A stretch of 47,406 bases of DNA. Origin: Acidimicrobiales bacterium (lineage in GTDB: Bacteria > Actinomycetota > Acidimicrobiia > Acidimicrobiales > RAAP-2). Position numbers and translations under genes: made by a program. Of this stretch, positions 18,539 through 28,215 are shown piece after piece; positions within the stretch are counted from its first letter, which is position 1; each line of letters starts with the position of its first letter. The notes below the pieces were generated by a model that worked only from the letters and a program-made list of their open reading frames with translations, was not told the DNA's origin and made no database searches. The stretch lies in contig JADGOE010000015.1 of assembly GCA_017883135.1 (NCBI GenBank), positions 1 to 47,406 of the forward strand, given 5' to 3'.

Positions 18539-19831
18539 CTACTTGAGAAAGCCCTCGTAGTTTCGCATCATGAGCTGGCTGTCGATCTGCTTCATCGTCT
18601 CGAGTGCCACGCCCACGGCGATCAGGAGTGTTGTTCCGTAGAAGGGATAGCTGGTGATGTTCCACGCGGCCATCAACAACGATGGGGTGACCGCCACCGC
18701 TCCGAGGAAGAAGGCGCCGGGCCAGGTGATCCGATTGAGGATGTGGGCCAGGTACCGCTCGGTCGGGTGACCGGGCCGGATACCGGGGATGTACCCCCCC
18801 TGCTTTCGGATGATGTCGGCCTGCTGATGGGGATCGAACGCCACATAGACGTAGAAGAAGGTGAAGAGGAGGATGAAGAGGAAGTAGGTGAAGATATAGA
18901 AGACGCTGGTCGGCGTCACGTTGGAGTTGACCCAGCTGCGGAAGGCTGACGACGGGACGATATTGGACAGCAGCACGGGTATGTACAGCACCGAGCTGGC
19001 GAAGATGATCGGGATGACCCCGGCCTGGTTCACCTTGAGCGGGATGTAGGTATTGGACCCTCCGTACATCTTGCGCCCCACCACCCGCTTGGCGAACGTG
19101 ACCGGGATGCGCCGCTGGCCCTGGTCGACGAAGACGATCAGGACCAGGAGGGCCAGGGAGACCAGCAGGATGACCGTGAACTTGAGCCTCCCTCCCTCTT
19201 GGAGGACCGTGTTCAACCCCGTGGGAATACCGGCCACCACATTCGCGAAGATGAGAATGGACATGCCCTGCCCGATGCCGCGCTGGGTGATCAGCTCGGC
19301 AAGCCACATGACGAAGGCGGTGCCTGCGGTCAAAGTGAGAACGATGAAGGCTGCCCGCCAGACCGAGTAGTTGAGGATCAGATCGATGTTCTGGCTACTG
19401 CCGAACAGACCCCCTCCACCCTTGTGGAACAGGTAGACCAGGCCGGTCGACTGCATCAGGGCCAGTGCCACTGTGAGGTATCTGGTGGTTTGGGTCAGCT
19501 TCTTCTGGCCGATGGCCCCCTGGTCGCGCCACTGCTCGAGCTTGGGGATGACCGTGGCCAACAGCTGGATGATGATGCTCGAGGTGATGTAGGGCATGAT
19601 CCCCAGCCCGAACACCGCCATGCGGGTGAGGGCGCCACCGGAGAAGAGGTTGAGGAAGCCCAGGACGCCGGACGACTTGGAGGCGGCCGACAGCTGGGCC
19701 ACCTTCGAGAAGTTGACGAACGGCACCGGCACATTGGCCCCGAACTGATACAGGGCGATGACGGTCAGCGTGAAGAGGACCTTCTTGCGAAGGTCGGGAA
19801 TCCGAAAGATGTTGGCCAGACTGGCGAGCAT
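18539..19831 (-). CDS. secY: Preprotein translocase subunit SecY
   Basis: Channel-forming subunit of the Sec translocase in the cytoplasmic membrane, partner of the SecE encoded near the other end of the window. The 430 residues start MLASLANIFRIPDLRKKVLFTLTVIALYQFGANVPVPFV and contain about ten hydrophobic spans, including FGLGIMPYITSSIIIQLLATVIP (plug and TM2 region) and TYFLFILLFTFFYVYVAFD. The cytosolic loop GRKMYGGSNTYIPLKVNQAGVIPIIFASS is typical. It starts 30 bases after rplO. Confidence 0.97.
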   Translation of the reverse strand: MLASLANIFRIPDLRKKVLFTLTVIALYQFGANVPVPFVNFSKVAQLSAASKSSGVLGFLNLFSGGALTRMAVFGLGIMPYITSSIIIQLLATVIPKLEQWRDQGAIGQKKLTQTTRYLTVALALMQSTGLVYLFHKGGGGLFGSSQNIDLILNYSVWRAAFIVLTLTAGTAFVMWLAELITQRGIGQGMSILIFANVVAGIPTGLNTVLQEGGRLKFTVILLVSLALLVLIVFVDQGQRRIPVTFAKRVVGRKMYGGSNTYIPLKVNQAGVIPIIFASSVLYIPVLLSNIVPSSAFRSWVNSNVTPTSVFYIFTYFLFILLFTFFYVYVAFDPHQQADIIRKQGGYIPGIRPGHPTERYLAHILNRITWPGAFFLGAVAVTPSLLMAAWNITSYPFYGTTLLIAVGVALETMKQIDSQLMMRNYEGFLK

Positions 19832-19861
19832 TGGGCTCCTCGACGCCGCGGTGGGCCGATG

Positions 19862-20350
19862 CTACCGGTTGGTGAGGGCGTTGCCCTGGGCCGGGGGGCG
19901 GTCGTGGCCGAAGGGCAGGGGGACCACCGTGATGGATCCACCCGAGGCGGTGATCGCGGTCTCGGCCGATGCGGAGAAGGCGTGGGCCTCCACCCGGATG
20001 GCCCGGGACAGCTCACCGCCGCCGAGGATCTTCACCAGGTCACCCTTGTGGACCAGGCCCCGGTCGACCAGTCCGGCGATATCGACGGAGTCGCCCTCGA
20101 TGTCCTGCAGGGCGCTGACGTTGACCGGGGAGTAGGCGATCCGGAAGGGGTTCTTGAAGCCGCGCAGCTTGGGAATGCGCTGCATCAGCGGCAGCTGGCC
20201 GCCCTCGAACCCCATCGGGATGGTGTCACGAGCGCCCTGGCCCTTAGTGCCACGGCCTGCGGTCTTGCCGCCCTTGCCGGCGATGCCGCGTCCCACCCGC
20301 CGGCGTGGCCGGGTGGACCCTGCGGGAGGTCGGAGGTCATGGACCTTCAT
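19862..20350 (-). CDS. rplO: 50S ribosomal protein L15
   Basis: Late-assembly large-subunit protein. I chose the ATG at 20350 (MKVHDLRPPAGSTRPRRRVGRG), which matches the family N-terminus and has an AAAGG ribosome-binding site six bases before it. A TTG at 20356 would overlap the rpmD stop by four bases but lacks that spacing. The GKGGKTAGRGTKGQGARD and FEGGQLPLMQRIPKLRGF segments are diagnostic. Length is 162 residues. A Pro/Ala C-terminal tail follows the core. Confidence 0.96.
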   Translation of the reverse strand: MKVHDLRPPAGSTRPRRRVGRGIAGKGGKTAGRGTKGQGARDTIPMGFEGGQLPLMQRIPKLRGFKNPFRIAYSPVNVSALQDIEGDSVDIAGLVDRGLVHKGDLVKILGGGELSRAIRVEAHAFSASAETAITASGGSITVVPLPFGHDRPPAQGNALTNR

Positions 20351-20352
20351 GG

Positions 20353-20586
20353 TCAACCTTTCTCGTCTTGGGTGGCGGGCTTCACGTCCACCAGGTGAGG
20401 GACCCGCGCCAGCATCCCACGGATTTCTGGACGGTCCGGCAACACATTGGTGCGACCGATGCCCCTCAGACCGAGGGCACGGAGGGTGCCCCGGTGCTTG
20501 GGTTTGGTCCCGATGGCCGACTTGACCTGGGTCACCCGCAACCAGCCGCTGGTGGACTGCTCGGATGCTTGCGCAGCAGCGCTCAC
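20353..20586 (-). CDS. rpmD: 50S ribosomal protein L30
   Basis: Small large-subunit protein. The core WLRVTQVKSAIGTKPKHRGTLRALGLRGIGRTNVLPDRPEIRGMLARVPHLV spans about residues 15-67 and is preceded by a 14-residue Ser/Ala/Gln-rich extension. Total length is 77, against the usual 60. The GTG start sits one base after the rpsE stop (TGACGTG), with GGAGG inside the end of rpsE. Confidence 0.95.
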   Translation of the reverse strand: MSAAAQASEQSTSGWLRVTQVKSAIGTKPKHRGTLRALGLRGIGRTNVLPDRPEIRGMLARVPHLVDVKPATQDEKG

Positions 20587-20587
20587 G

Positions 20588-21142
20588 TCAACTCACCTCC
20601 GTGAACAGGTCGGCCTCGCGCCGACGCTCGCGATAGGCGCGGAGCATGGCCGCGGGCGCCACTTCTTCGGCGGTCTTGCCGCGGAGTGCGGCGATCTCAT
20701 CGGGACGCTTGAGACCCTTCAGCCCGGCGATGGTGGCGTGGGCCACGTTGATGCCGTTGGAGGAGCCGAGAGACTTGGCAAGGATGTCGCGGATGCCGGC
20801 CATCTCGAGGATGGCCCTGGCCGCGCCTCCGGCGATCACACCGGTTCCGGGCGCGGCCGGCTTGAGCATCACCCGACCGGCACCACTCTCTCCGACGATC
20901 GGGTGGGTGATGGTCGACCCGGCGAGCGGCACGTCGAACATGTTCTTGCGGGCCTCTTCGATGCCCTTCTGCACGGCCAGTCCGGCCTCTTTGGCCTTGC
21001 CGTAGCCCAGCCCCACCCTGCCGTTGCCGTCCCCCACCACCATCAGGGCGGCGAACGAGAACCGGCGGCCGCCCTTCACCACCTTGGACACTCGGTTCAC
21101 CCGGATGGTCCGCTCTTCGAATTGCAGATCGTTCATGGCCAT
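20588..21142 (-). CDS. rpsE: 30S ribosomal protein S5
   Basis: Decoding-site and mRNA-entry protein. The 184 residues have the S5 double-stranded-RNA-binding-like domain [42 protein letters not shown] and a C-terminal domain with [40 protein letters not shown]. The start is the ATG at 21142 ([10 protein letters not shown]), four bases after rplR; a second ATG at 21136 is possible. The C-terminus ends [12 protein letters not shown]. Confidence 0.97.
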   Translation of the reverse strand: MAMNDLQFEERTIRVNRVSKVVKGGRRFSFAALMVVGDGNGRVGLGYGKAKEAGLAVQKGIEEARKNMFDVPLAGSTITHPIVGESGAGRVMLKPAAPGTGVIAGGAARAILEMAGIRDILAKSLGSSNGINVAHATIAGLKGLKRPDEIAALRGKTAEEVAPAAMLRAYRERRREADLFTEVS

Positions 21143-21146
21143 GGTC

Positions 21147-21509
21147 TCAGAACTCCAGTCCTTCGGCGCGTGCGGCGTCGGCCAGTGCGGCCACCCGCCC
21201 GTGATAGGCGAAACCGCCGCGATCGAAGACCACGGTCGTGATGCCGGCATCCTTGGCCCGCGAGGCGACAAGAGCGCCCACATTGGAGGCCGCATCGATG
21301 TTGCCACCCGAAGTACCCCGCAACTCTCCTTCGACCGACGATGCCGCGGCCAGTGTGCAACCGGTGTCATCGTCGATCAGCTGGGCGGAGATGTGCTTGT
21401 TGGAACGGAACACCGCGAGACGAGGTCGCCCGGCCGAGCCATGCACCCGGCGGCGCACACGGGCGTGGCGGCGGCGGCGGAGCTCCAGTTTGTGATCTGT
21501 GCGTGCCAT
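21147..21509 (-). CDS. rplR: 50S ribosomal protein L18
   Basis: 5S rRNA-binding protein of the central protuberance. The 120 residues include [40 protein letters not shown] and the C-terminal [25 protein letters not shown]-type signature. The ATG shares one base with the rplF stop (TAATG). Confidence 0.97.
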   Translation of the reverse strand: MARTDHKLELRRRRHARVRRRVHGSAGRPRLAVFRSNKHISAQLIDDDTGCTLAAASSVEGELRGTSGGNIDAASNVGALVASRAKDAGITTVVFDRGGFAYHGRVAALADAARAEGLEF

Positions 21510-22051
21510 TACTTGGCCGCCTTCCCGGCCTTGCGCACGACCCGCTCGCCGGCATAGCGGATGCCCTTGCCCTTGTAGGGCTCGGGCTTGCGCAGCTTGC
21601 GAATGTCCGCGGCCACTTGGCCAACCTTTTCCTTGTCGATTCCCCTGATGATGATCCGAGTGGCGCTGGGCACCTCGAAGACCACACCTTCAGGGGCGTT
21701 CACGTTGACCGGGTGGGAGAACCCGAGCGCCATCTCGAGGGCAGCCGGACCCTTGGGGATGGCACGGTAGCCGACCCCTACGATCTCCAGCTCCTTGGAG
21801 AAGCCCTCCGTCACGCCGGCGACCATGTTGGCCACCAGCGAGCGGGTGAGGCCGTGCAGGGCGCGATTCTGGCGTTGGTCGTCAGGGCGCTCCACCACCA
21901 GGACATCGCCCTCCTGGCGGACGGTGATCGCCGCGGGCACCGACCGGGCCAACTCGCCCTGAGGTCCCTTGACCGTCACCGTGTTGCCCTCGCCGAATGC
22001 CACCGAGACCCCGGAGGGTACGGGGATCGGCGAACGTCCGATGCGCGACAT
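21509..22051 (-). CDS. rplF: 50S ribosomal protein L6
   Basis: Binds near the sarcin-ricin loop and the factor-binding centre. The 180 residues start [17 protein letters not shown] and include the two repeated L6 domains, with [11 protein letters not shown] and, in the second, [30 protein letters not shown]. An AGGAGG site precedes the ATG by nine bases. It is 48 bases after rpsH. Confidence 0.97.
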   Translation of the reverse strand: MSRIGRSPIPVPSGVSVAFGEGNTVTVKGPQGELARSVPAAITVRQEGDVLVVERPDDQRQNRALHGLTRSLVANMVAGVTEGFSKELEIVGVGYRAIPKGPAALEMALGFSHPVNVNAPEGVVFEVPSATRIIIRGIDKEKVGQVAADIRKLRKPEPYKGKGIRYAGERVVRKAGKAAK

Positions 22052-22099
22052 CAGTGAGTACCTCCTGCAGCGAAGTGAACCGCCGGCGCGGCGGTGCGG

Positions 22100-22504
22100 C
22101 TACCAGACATAGCAGAGCACCTCTCCACCCATACGGCGCTTACGGGCGTCACGATCGGTCATCAGGCCCTTGGACGTCGACACCACGGCCACTCCCAGCC
22201 CACCGAGCACGCGGGGGATCCGGTCGGCCCGTGCGTAGATACGCAGGCCCGGCTTGGACACCCGCTTGATGCCCGAGATGGTGCGGGCGCGGTCGGGCGA
22301 GTACTTCATGGTGATCTCGAGGGTCTTGCCCGGCTTGCCGGGGACCTCATTCACCTCGTAGCCCGTGATGTAGCCCTCGTCCGTCAGGATCGCGGCCAAG
22401 GACTCCTTGAGCTTCGACCCCGGCATCTTGACCGTGTCGAAGTGGGCGGTATTGGCGTTCCGGATGCGGGTCAGCATGTCGGCAATCGGGTCAGTCATCG
22501 TCAT
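22100..22504 (-). CDS. rpsH: 30S ribosomal protein S8
   Basis: Binds the central domain of 16S rRNA, and in E. coli represses the spc operon. The 134 residues begin [25 protein letters not shown] and end with the conserved [31 protein letters not shown]. The ATG at 22504 has a purine-rich ribosome-binding site; the ATG at 22498 (MTDPIADML) is a shorter alternative. Whether S8 regulates this cluster cannot be judged from sequence alone. Confidence 0.97.
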   Translation of the reverse strand: MTMTDPIADMLTRIRNANTAHFDTVKMPGSKLKESLAAILTDEGYITGYEVNEVPGKPGKTLEITMKYSPDRARTISGIKRVSKPGLRIYARADRIPRVLGGLGVAVVSTSKGLMTDRDARKRRMGGEVLCYVW

Positions 22505-22520
22505 CGTTCGTCGCCCCCTC

Positions 22521-22706
22521 TCACCAACTGGCCTTCGTCACACCGGGGATCTCGCCGGCATGGACCATCACTCGCAGGCAGATCCGGCACAGGCCGAACT
22601 TGCGGTACACCGACTTGGGTCGGCCACACCGACGGCACCGGGTGTACCCGCGCACCTTGAACTTCGGTGTGCGCTGCTGCTTTTCAATCAGGGCCTTCTT
22701 CGCCAT
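22521..22706 (-). CDS. rpsN: 30S ribosomal protein S14, type Z (zinc-binding)
   Basis: Short 61-residue S14 with a complete zinc ribbon, CRRC and CRIC, in [43 protein letters not shown]. This is the zinc-dependent form, as usual in spc operons of Gram-positive bacteria. It begins four bases after rplE and lies 16 bases before rpsH. Confidence 0.97.
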   Translation of the reverse strand: MAKKALIEKQQRTPKFKVRGYTRCRRCGRPKSVYRKFGLCRICLRVMVHAGEIPGVTKASW

Positions 22707-22710
22707 GGGG

Positions 22711-23283
22711 TTACTGGTTCTCCTGTCGGAACGGGAAGCCGAAGGCGGCCAGCAGAGCCCGGCCCTCTTCGTCGGTACGTGCGGTGGTGGCGATGGTGAT
22801 GTCCATGCCCCTGGTGGTGTCGATTCGGTCGTAGTCGATTTCGGGGAAGATGAGCTGCTCGGTCACCCCGAAGGTGTAGTTCCCGTGCCCGTCGAACGAA
22901 CGGGGGGACAACCCACGGAAGTCACGGATCCGGGGGATGGCCATCGCCAGCAACCGGTCGAAGAACTCCCACGCCCGATCACCCCGCAAGGTGACCTTGG
23001 TTCCGATCTCCTGCCCTTCGCGCAGTTTGAACGATGCGATCGACTTCTTGGCCTTGGTCACCACCGGCTTCTGCCCGGCGATGGTCTCGAGGTCGCGCAT
23101 GGCCCCCTCGATCAGCGACTTCTGCTGGGTCGCCCGGCCGACGCCCATGTTGATCACGATCTTGGACAGCCGTGGGACCTCCATGATGTTCGCAAGGCCC
23201 AAAGTCTCCTTCAGCCCGGCCCGCACCTCGCTGTCGTAGCGAACCTTGAGCCGGGGCCGCGTCGCCGCAGAAGTGGTCGCCAT
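22711..23283 (-). CDS. rplE: 50S ribosomal protein L5
   Basis: 5S rRNA-binding protein that contacts P-site tRNA and S13. The 190 residues start [30 protein letters not shown] and include [34 protein letters not shown]-type sequence, and [32 protein letters not shown] chose the ATG at 23283, which shares one base with the rplX stop (TGATG). Upstream in-frame sequence is the rplX shadow. Confidence 0.97.
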   Translation of the reverse strand: MATTSAATRPRLKVRYDSEVRAGLKETLGLANIMEVPRLSKIVINMGVGRATQQKSLIEGAMRDLETIAGQKPVVTKAKKSIASFKLREGQEIGTKVTLRGDRAWEFFDRLLAMAIPRIRDFRGLSPRSFDGHGNYTFGVTEQLIFPEIDYDRIDTTRGMDITIATTARTDEEGRALLAAFGFPFRQENQ

Positions 23284-23588
23284 CACAGATCCGCCCCACA
23301 CTTCCGGCAGACCCGCAGCTTGCGGCCCTGCTCGTCGATGCGCATGCCGATGCGGGTAGGCCCGCAAGTGCCGCAGACGATGGCCACCGAAGACACAGAC
23401 ACCGGCATGAATTTGTCGATGAGGCCTCCCTGCATGGTGGCGCGTGTCGGCTTGGCCGACTTCTTTGCCACATGGACCCCCTCGACGATGACCTTTCCCT
23501 CGGTGGGAATGGCTCGCACCACGTGGGCCTGCTTGCCTCGGTCCTTGCCGCTCAGGACCTGGACCTTGTCCCCCTTGTGGATTCGCAT
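23283..23588 (-). CDS. rplX: 50S ribosomal protein L24
   Basis: Assembly-initiator protein near the tunnel exit. The KOW domain is seen in [28 protein letters not shown] and [14 protein letters not shown]. The C-terminal half carries two C-x2-C pairs (CGTCG and CRKCG), the zinc-ribbon-like ending found in many bacterial L24 proteins. Length is 101. The ATG lies directly against the rplN stop. Confidence 0.97.
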   Translation of the reverse strand: MRIHKGDKVQVLSGKDRGKQAHVVRAIPTEGKVIVEGVHVAKKSAKPTRATMQGGLIDKFMPVSVSSVAIVCGTCGPTRIGMRIDEQGRKLRVCRKCGADL

Positions 23589-23957
23589 CTACAATACCTC
23601 CGGTGCCAGCGAGACGATCCGCATGAAGCGCTTGTCGCGCAGTTCACGACCGACCGGGCCGAAAATGCGGGTCCCGCGTGGTTGCTGCTGGTCATTGATA
23701 AGGACGGCGGCGTTCTCGTCGAAGCGGATGTAGCTGCCGTCGGGACGGCGCTTCTCCTTCTTCGTGCGGACGACGACGCACTTGACGACATCGCCCTTCT
23801 TGACCGCAGCCCCAGGGATGGCGTCCTTCACCGTGGCCACGAAGACGTCCCCGATCGAGGCGTAGCGGCGACGTGATCCGCCCAGCACCTTGATGCAGAG
23901 GACTTCTTTGGCACCGGAGTTGTCGGCCACACGGAGTCGGGATTCCTGTTGGATCAT
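23589..23957 (-). CDS. rplN: 50S ribosomal protein L14
   Basis: Interface protein that forms an intersubunit bridge and is the binding site of RsfS. The 122 residues start [37 protein letters not shown] and include [45 protein letters not shown] chose the ATG at 23957, which overlaps the rpsQ stop as ATGA; upstream in-frame sequence is not L14-like. Confidence 0.97.
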   Translation of the reverse strand: MIQQESRLRVADNSGAKEVLCIKVLGGSRRRYASIGDVFVATVKDAIPGAAVKKGDVVKCVVVRTKKEKRRPDGSYIRFDENAAVLINDQQQPRGTRIFGPVGRELRDKRFMRIVSLAPEVL

Positions 23958-24244
23958 CGTGCACGCTCCAGCACTTCCGACAGCCGCCACCGCTTGAGCT
24001 TGGACAGTGGGCGCGTCTCGACGACCCGCACCCGGTCCCCCACCTTGGCGCTGTTGTCACCGTCGTGGACGTAGAGACGCTTGGTGCGCTGCACCGTCTT
24101 GCCGTAGCGAGGGTGGCGGACCCGCTCGATCACTGCCACCACGACCGTGGCATCCATGGCATCGGACACCACGAGGCCCTCGCGCACCTTGCGGGCGTTC
24201 TCCCTGGGCTCAGTCGTCCCGGTGGGACTCTGCTTGTCTGCCAT
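23954..24244 (-). CDS. rpsQ: 30S ribosomal protein S17
   Basis: OB-fold 16S rRNA-binding protein. The 96 residues contain [75 protein letters not shown] 20-residue N-terminal extension rich in Gly/Thr/Glu precedes the core. Its ATG shares one base with the rpmC stop. Confidence 0.97.
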   Translation of the reverse strand: MADKQSPTGTTEPRENARKVREGLVVSDAMDATVVVAVIERVRHPRYGKTVQRTKRLYVHDGDNSAKVGDRVRVVETRPLSKLKRWRLSEVLERAR

Positions 24245-24684
24245 CAGCTCTTCTCCTTGGTGTCGGCGCTGCCGTCGGCGGCCGTGCCGTCGTCTGCCAC
24301 TTCGCCGGTCGACACGCCCTCGTCGGTCGGCGTGCCGCCATCGCCGGCGGTGCTCTCCGCCGAGTCGGCCCTGGCCGCGGCCCGGCGCTCCGACGCGGTG
24401 GTCTTGCTCCGGCCGAGTGCCTCATCCTCCGACCGGCGGCGGGCCGCCGCCCGGTGAGCCGGTAGTTGGTCGATGGCCAGACCTTCGGCCTCGGCGATCT
24501 CCCGGTTCCGCAGCTCGGTCATCATCCTGGCCACGTCCTTGCGGACATTGTTGATACGCGAGAAGTTGTCCAGCTGACCGGTGGCCAGTTGGAACCTCAG
24601 GTTGAAGAGCTCCCGTCGGGTTTCGCCCAACTGGCGCTCCAGCTCCTCGATGTCGTACTCGGAAATCTCTGCCGCAGTTGCCAT
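24244..24684 (-). CDS. rpmC: 50S ribosomal protein L29 with long acidic C-terminal tail
   Basis: Tunnel-exit protein that helps dock the signal recognition particle and trigger factor. Residues 1-68 are a normal L29: coiled-coil [20 protein letters not shown] and [19 protein letters not shown]. The protein continues to 146 residues, twice the usual length. A basic stretch of Ala/Arg/Ser (about 75-108) is followed by an acidic Asp/Gly/Thr/Ser tail ([18 protein letters not shown], ending DTKEKS). The ATG shares one base with the rplP stop and the TGA with the rpsQ start, so the extension is truly in frame and not an artefact of a lost stop. Confidence 0.95.
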   Translation of the reverse strand: MATAAEISEYDIEELERQLGETRRELFNLRFQLATGQLDNFSRINNVRKDVARMMTELRNREIAEAEGLAIDQLPAHRAAARRRSEDEALGRSKTTASERRAAARADSAESTAGDGGTPTDEGVSTGEVADDGTAADGSADTKEKS

Positions 24685-25121
24685 CAGACCTGCACCTCCG
24701 GGGTTCCGTGGGTCCCGGGACGGATCACGAAGCGAGCCTTGAACGGCAGCTTCTGGATCGCCCGCTCCATCGCCTCCCGCGCCAAGTCCGGCTCGACGCC
24801 GGCCAGCTCGAAGAGGATTCTTCCTGGCTTGACCACGGCCACCCAGTGCTCGGGGTTGCCCTTGCCGGAGCCCATGCGGGTTTCCGCCGGCTTCTGGGTC
24901 ACCGGGCGATCGGGGAACACCCGAATCCACACCTTGCCGCCACGCTTCACGTGGCGGGTCATGGCGATTCTGGCTGCCTCGATCTGGCGAGCCGTCAACC
25001 ACGCCGGCTCCATGGCCTGAATGCCGAAGTCGCCGAAGGTGACGTCGCTCCCACCCTTGGCCTTCCCGCTCATCCGACCGCGCTGCTGCTTGCGGTGCTT
25101 GACCTTCCTGGGCATCAACAT
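24684..25121 (-). CDS. rplP: 50S ribosomal protein L16
   Basis: Binds helix 38 and the A-site tRNA elbow region. The 145 residues begin [17 protein letters not shown], contain [59 protein letters not shown], and end [19 protein letters not shown] chose the ATG at 25121, one base after the rpsC stop and nine bases after AAGGAGG. The second ATG at 25115 would be 15 bases away. Long in-frame sequence further upstream is the shadow of rpsC. Confidence 0.96.
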   Translation of the reverse strand: MLMPRKVKHRKQQRGRMSGKAKGGSDVTFGDFGIQAMEPAWLTARQIEAARIAMTRHVKRGGKVWIRVFPDRPVTQKPAETRMGSGKGNPEHWVAVVKPGRILFELAGVEPDLAREAMERAIQKLPFKARFVIRPGTHGTPEVQV

Positions 25122-25122
25122 G

Positions 25123-26088
25123 TCAGTCGACCTCCTTGCGGAAGTGCGGCGTCTCGTGGTGCTCGCGGGTCCGGCGCTCGATCTCTTCGTCTTCGGTGAG
25201 GATGCGCTCGAGTTCGTCGGGCACGGCAGGCGGGGCGGCAATGTCGACGGCCGAGCGATCCACCATTCCCTCGGGAATTTCGGGCTCGGGGGTGTCCGCA
25301 TCGACCGTGACCACGCTGCCGGGCGCTCCCTGCTCAGCGCGACGACGGCCACCACCCGCGGTGATCAGCCGTCGGGGGGCTTCGCCACCCTGACCTGACG
25401 TCTCGCCCACGGCCATGGCCGCCTCACGGGTGATCTTGTCCTCAGTCGAGATCTTGTAGGGGAGGATGTCACCCTTGTAGATCCAGACCTTCACCCCGAT
25501 CCGGCCAAACGTGGTCTTTGCCTCGCGGAAGCCGTAATCGATGTCAGCCCGCAGCGTGTGCAACGGCACCCGGCCTTCGCGGTAGGACTCCTTGCGCGAC
25601 ATTTCCGAGCCGCCCAATCGTCCCGAGCACTGTACCTTGACGCCCAGGGCGCCGGCCTTCTGCACGGTCTGGATGGAGCGCTTCATGGCACGGCGGAACG
25701 CCACCCGTCGCGCCAGCTGGTCGCAGATCCCCTGGGCGATGAGTGCTGCGTCGAGCTCCGGCTGCTTGATCTCTTGGATGTTGAGCTGAATCCGATTGTT
25801 GAGCCCGGTGATCTCCTCGATCCTCTTCTTCAACCGGTCGGCCTCTGCACCGCGCCGACCGATGACGATGCCCGGGCGGGCGGTGTGGATGTCCACGCGC
25901 AGCCGATCACGGGTGCGCTCGATCTCGATCCGACTGACCGCAGCCGACTCCAGCTGCGACATCAGATAGTCACGGATCTCCCAGTCCTCGATCACACAGT
26001 TCTGGTAGTTGCGCTCCTCGAACCAGCGCGACTTCCAGTCGGTGGTGATGCCGAGTCGGAACCCGTACGGGTTGACCTTCTGGCCCAT
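25123..26088 (-). CDS. rpsC: 30S ribosomal protein S3 with C-terminal extension
   Basis: mRNA-entry protein with helicase activity, together with S4 and S5. Residues 1-212 are a normal S3: [14 protein letters not shown], the KH-domain GxxG loop in [53 protein letters not shown], and [11 protein letters not shown] tail of about 109 residues follows (full length 321): first Gly/Arg-rich, then an acidic Pro/Asp/Glu stretch ([13 protein letters not shown]), then an amphipathic charged segment ([20 protein letters not shown]). Actinobacterial S3 proteins often reach about 270, so this tail is longer than expected. The ATG abuts the rplV stop. Confidence 0.96.
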   Translation of the reverse strand: MGQKVNPYGFRLGITTDWKSRWFEERNYQNCVIEDWEIRDYLMSQLESAAVSRIEIERTRDRLRVDIHTARPGIVIGRRGAEADRLKKRIEEITGLNNRIQLNIQEIKQPELDAALIAQGICDQLARRVAFRRAMKRSIQTVQKAGALGVKVQCSGRLGGSEMSRKESYREGRVPLHTLRADIDYGFREAKTTFGRIGVKVWIYKGDILPYKISTEDKITREAAMAVGETSGQGGEAPRRLITAGGGRRRAEQGAPGSVVTVDADTPEPEIPEGMVDRSAVDIAAPPAVPDELERILTEDEEIERRTREHHETPHFRKEVD

Positions 26089-26766
26089 CTACTTGCCCTT
26101 CTCTTCGGCGGATTCGCCGTCCGTCACTTCGGGCTCGGAGCCTTCGTCGGCGGCGGCCACGTCGTCATCGGCAGATGCCGACTCCGTACCCGACTCGGAG
26201 GCGCTGACCCCGGAGCCGACCTGCTCGGTCTCGTTCACGTCCACCTCGGGGGTGCCATCCGGCTCGGGTTCGAGCGCACTGTCCTCGGCCCTGCTGACCG
26301 GCGCCGAGACCTGTGCCTGCTGACGACGACGGGATCCTGCCACCCGCCTCGAGCGCTGCGAGCCGCCGGCTGCCTGCTTGGCCCGACGGCGCGCAATCCG
26401 CTCATCGGGAAGACGGCTCACGATGACCGTGATGTGCGAGGTCCGCTTGCGGATACGCGTGGCCCGCCCACGGGCACGGGGGCGCCAGCGCTTCAGCGTG
26501 CTGCCCTCATCGGCGTAACACGCGGACACATAGAGGTCCTCGGCATCGAGGCCGTCGTTGTGGACGGCGTTGGCCACGGCCGATGCGAGCACCTTGCCCA
26601 CCGTGGCCGCAGCTTCGCGATCGCCGAGGGAAAGGATCTCTGCAGCCCGATCTGCATCCTGTCCGCGGATCAAGTCGAGCACCTGGCGCACCTTGTAGGC
26701 GGACATCCGGCTGTGGCGGAGCACCGCACGGGTGCCCTCACGCTCATTGGTCTTCACACCGGGCAC
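26089..26766 (-). CDS. rplV: 50S ribosomal protein L22 with long C-terminal extension
   Basis: L22 lines the exit tunnel. Residues 1-120 are the normal core, with the beta-hairpin sequence [25 protein letters not shown] and [19 protein letters not shown]. Residues 121-160 are a basic Arg/Gln linker, and 161-225 are strongly acidic ([18 protein letters not shown], ending GESAEEKGK). I chose the GTG at 26766 ([10 protein letters not shown]), one base after the rpsS stop with GGAGG seven bases upstream. The ATG at 26799 would overlap rpsS more and lacks a ribosome-binding site. Confidence 0.95.
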   Translation of the reverse strand: MPGVKTNEREGTRAVLRHSRMSAYKVRQVLDLIRGQDADRAAEILSLGDREAAATVGKVLASAVANAVHNDGLDAEDLYVSACYADEGSTLKRWRPRARGRATRIRKRTSHITVIVSRLPDERIARRRAKQAAGGSQRSRRVAGSRRRQQAQVSAPVSRAEDSALEPEPDGTPEVDVNETEQVGSGVSASESGTESASADDDVAAADEGSEPEVTDGESAEEKGK

Positions 26767-26767
26767 G

Positions 26768-27046
26768 TCAGCGCCTCCCCGCCCGCTCTTGGCCGGCATG
26801 GAACTTGAAGGTCCGGGTCGGTGCGAACTCGCCCAGCTTGTGTCCGACCATCGACTCGGTCACGTAGACCGGGATGTGCTTGCGGCCGTCGTGGACGGCG
26901 ATGGTGTGGCCGACCATGTCGGGGATGATCGTGGAACGCCGCGACCACGTCTTGATGACCTTCTTGTCTCCGGCCGCGTTGAGGACGTCCACCTTCTTCA
27001 GAAGGTGGTCATCGACGAACGGACCCTTTTTCAGGCTGCGGGGCAT
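26768..27046 (-). CDS. rpsS: 30S ribosomal protein S19
   Basis: Head protein that pairs with S13. The 92 residues start [20 protein letters not shown], continue [55 protein letters not shown], and end QERAGRR. No extension is present. It lies 24 bases after rplB; its stop is one base before the rplV start. Confidence 0.98.
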   Translation of the reverse strand: MPRSLKKGPFVDDHLLKKVDVLNAAGDKKVIKTWSRRSTIIPDMVGHTIAVHDGRKHIPVYVTESMVGHKLGEFAPTRTFKFHAGQERAGRR

Positions 27047-27070
27047 AGTTTGACGTTCCCTCTGTCTTCC

Positions 27071-27907
27071 CTACCGCCGGGCACCGCGTGTGCGGCGCCT
27101 GCGGACGATCATCTTGTCGGAATCCTTGTTGCGTGCCCGGGTGCGGCCTTCCGGCTGGCCCCACGGGGATACGGGATGGCGTCCACCGGACGTCTTGCCC
27201 TCGCCGCCGCCCAACGGGTGGTCGACCGGATTCATGGCCACGCCGCGGGTCTGGGGGCGCTTGCCCTTCCACCGGTTGCGTCCGGCCTTGCCGATCTTGA
27301 TCAACTCGGCCTCGGAGTTGCCCACTGTGCCCAGTGTGCCCCTGCAGTCGATGGAGACCCTGCGCATCTCAGTCGAGGGGAGCCGGAGGGTTGCGAATGC
27401 GCCTTCCTTGGCCACCAGCTGGACGCTCATGCCGGCCCCGCGGGCAATCTTGCCCCCGCCACCAGGTCGCATCTCCACGTTGTGGATCACCGACCCGACC
27501 GGTATGTAGCGCAGGGCAAGGGCGTTCCCCGGGCGGATCTCGGCACCCTGACCGGACTGGAGGCGATCGCCCACCTGCACCAGGGCGGGAGCGAGGATGT
27601 AGCGCTTCTCGCCGTCGAGGTAGTGGAGCAAGGCGATCCGTGCATTGCGATTGGGGTCGTACTCGATGGATGCAACCTTGGCCGGCACGCCGTCCTTGTC
27701 GCGCTTGAAGTCGATGATCCGGTACTGCTGCTTGTGGCCCCCGCCGCGGTGGCGAGATGTCTTGCGGCCGTAGCTGTTGCGCCCGCCGGTGGAGGGCTTC
27801 GGCGCCAGCAGCGACTTCTCGGGACGGTCACGAGTGATCTCCGCGAAGTCAGAGACGGTCTGGAAGCGCCGGCCGGGGCTGGTGGGTTTACGTGAACGGA
27901 GTGGCAT
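27071..27907 (-). CDS. rplB: 50S ribosomal protein L2
   Basis: Largest rRNA-binding protein of the 50S subunit, close to the peptidyl-transferase centre. The 278 residues include [27 protein letters not shown], the OB and SH3-like domains, and the C-terminal [29 protein letters not shown] with the invariant His, followed by the [10 protein letters not shown] tail. It begins 17 bases after rplW. Confidence 0.98.
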   Translation of the reverse strand: MPLRSRKPTSPGRRFQTVSDFAEITRDRPEKSLLAPKPSTGGRNSYGRKTSRHRGGGHKQQYRIIDFKRDKDGVPAKVASIEYDPNRNARIALLHYLDGEKRYILAPALVQVGDRLQSGQGAEIRPGNALALRYIPVGSVIHNVEMRPGGGGKIARGAGMSVQLVAKEGAFATLRLPSTEMRRVSIDCRGTLGTVGNSEAELIKIGKAGRNRWKGKRPQTRGVAMNPVDHPLGGGEGKTSGGRHPVSPWGQPEGRTRARNKDSDKMIVRRRRTRGARR

Positions 27908-27924
27908 GTTGAGGTCTCGGTCTC

Positions 27925-28215
27925 TCAGTTCTCGAAGAGGTCGATCGAGTCACCCTCGTGGAGGGTGACGATGGCCCGCTTGGTATCGGGACGGTGGCCG
28001 ATGGAGTTGCTCTTCCGGTTGCGCTTGGACTTGCCCTTACGGTTGAGGGTGTTGACGTTGTCGACTCGCACGTTGAACGCCTGCTCCACGGCGTGGCGCA
28101 CGTCGATCTTCGTCGCCGAAGGGTCGACCACGAAGACATAGACGTTGTTGTCCATCAAGGTGTAGGACTTCTCCGACACCACGGGGCGGATCAGCACGTT
28201 GTGGGGGTCCCTCAT
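27925..28215 (-). CDS. rplW: 50S ribosomal protein L23
   Basis: Tunnel-exit docking site for trigger factor and SRP. The 96 residues contain [54 protein letters not shown] and end DSIDLFEN. The trigger-factor-binding Glu in VSEKS is present. The ATG overlaps the rplD stop as ATGA. Confidence 0.97.
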   Translation of the reverse strand: MRDPHNVLIRPVVSEKSYTLMDNNVYVFVVDPSATKIDVRHAVEQAFNVRVDNVNTLNRKGKSKRNRKSNSIGHRPDTKRAIVTLHEGDSIDLFEN

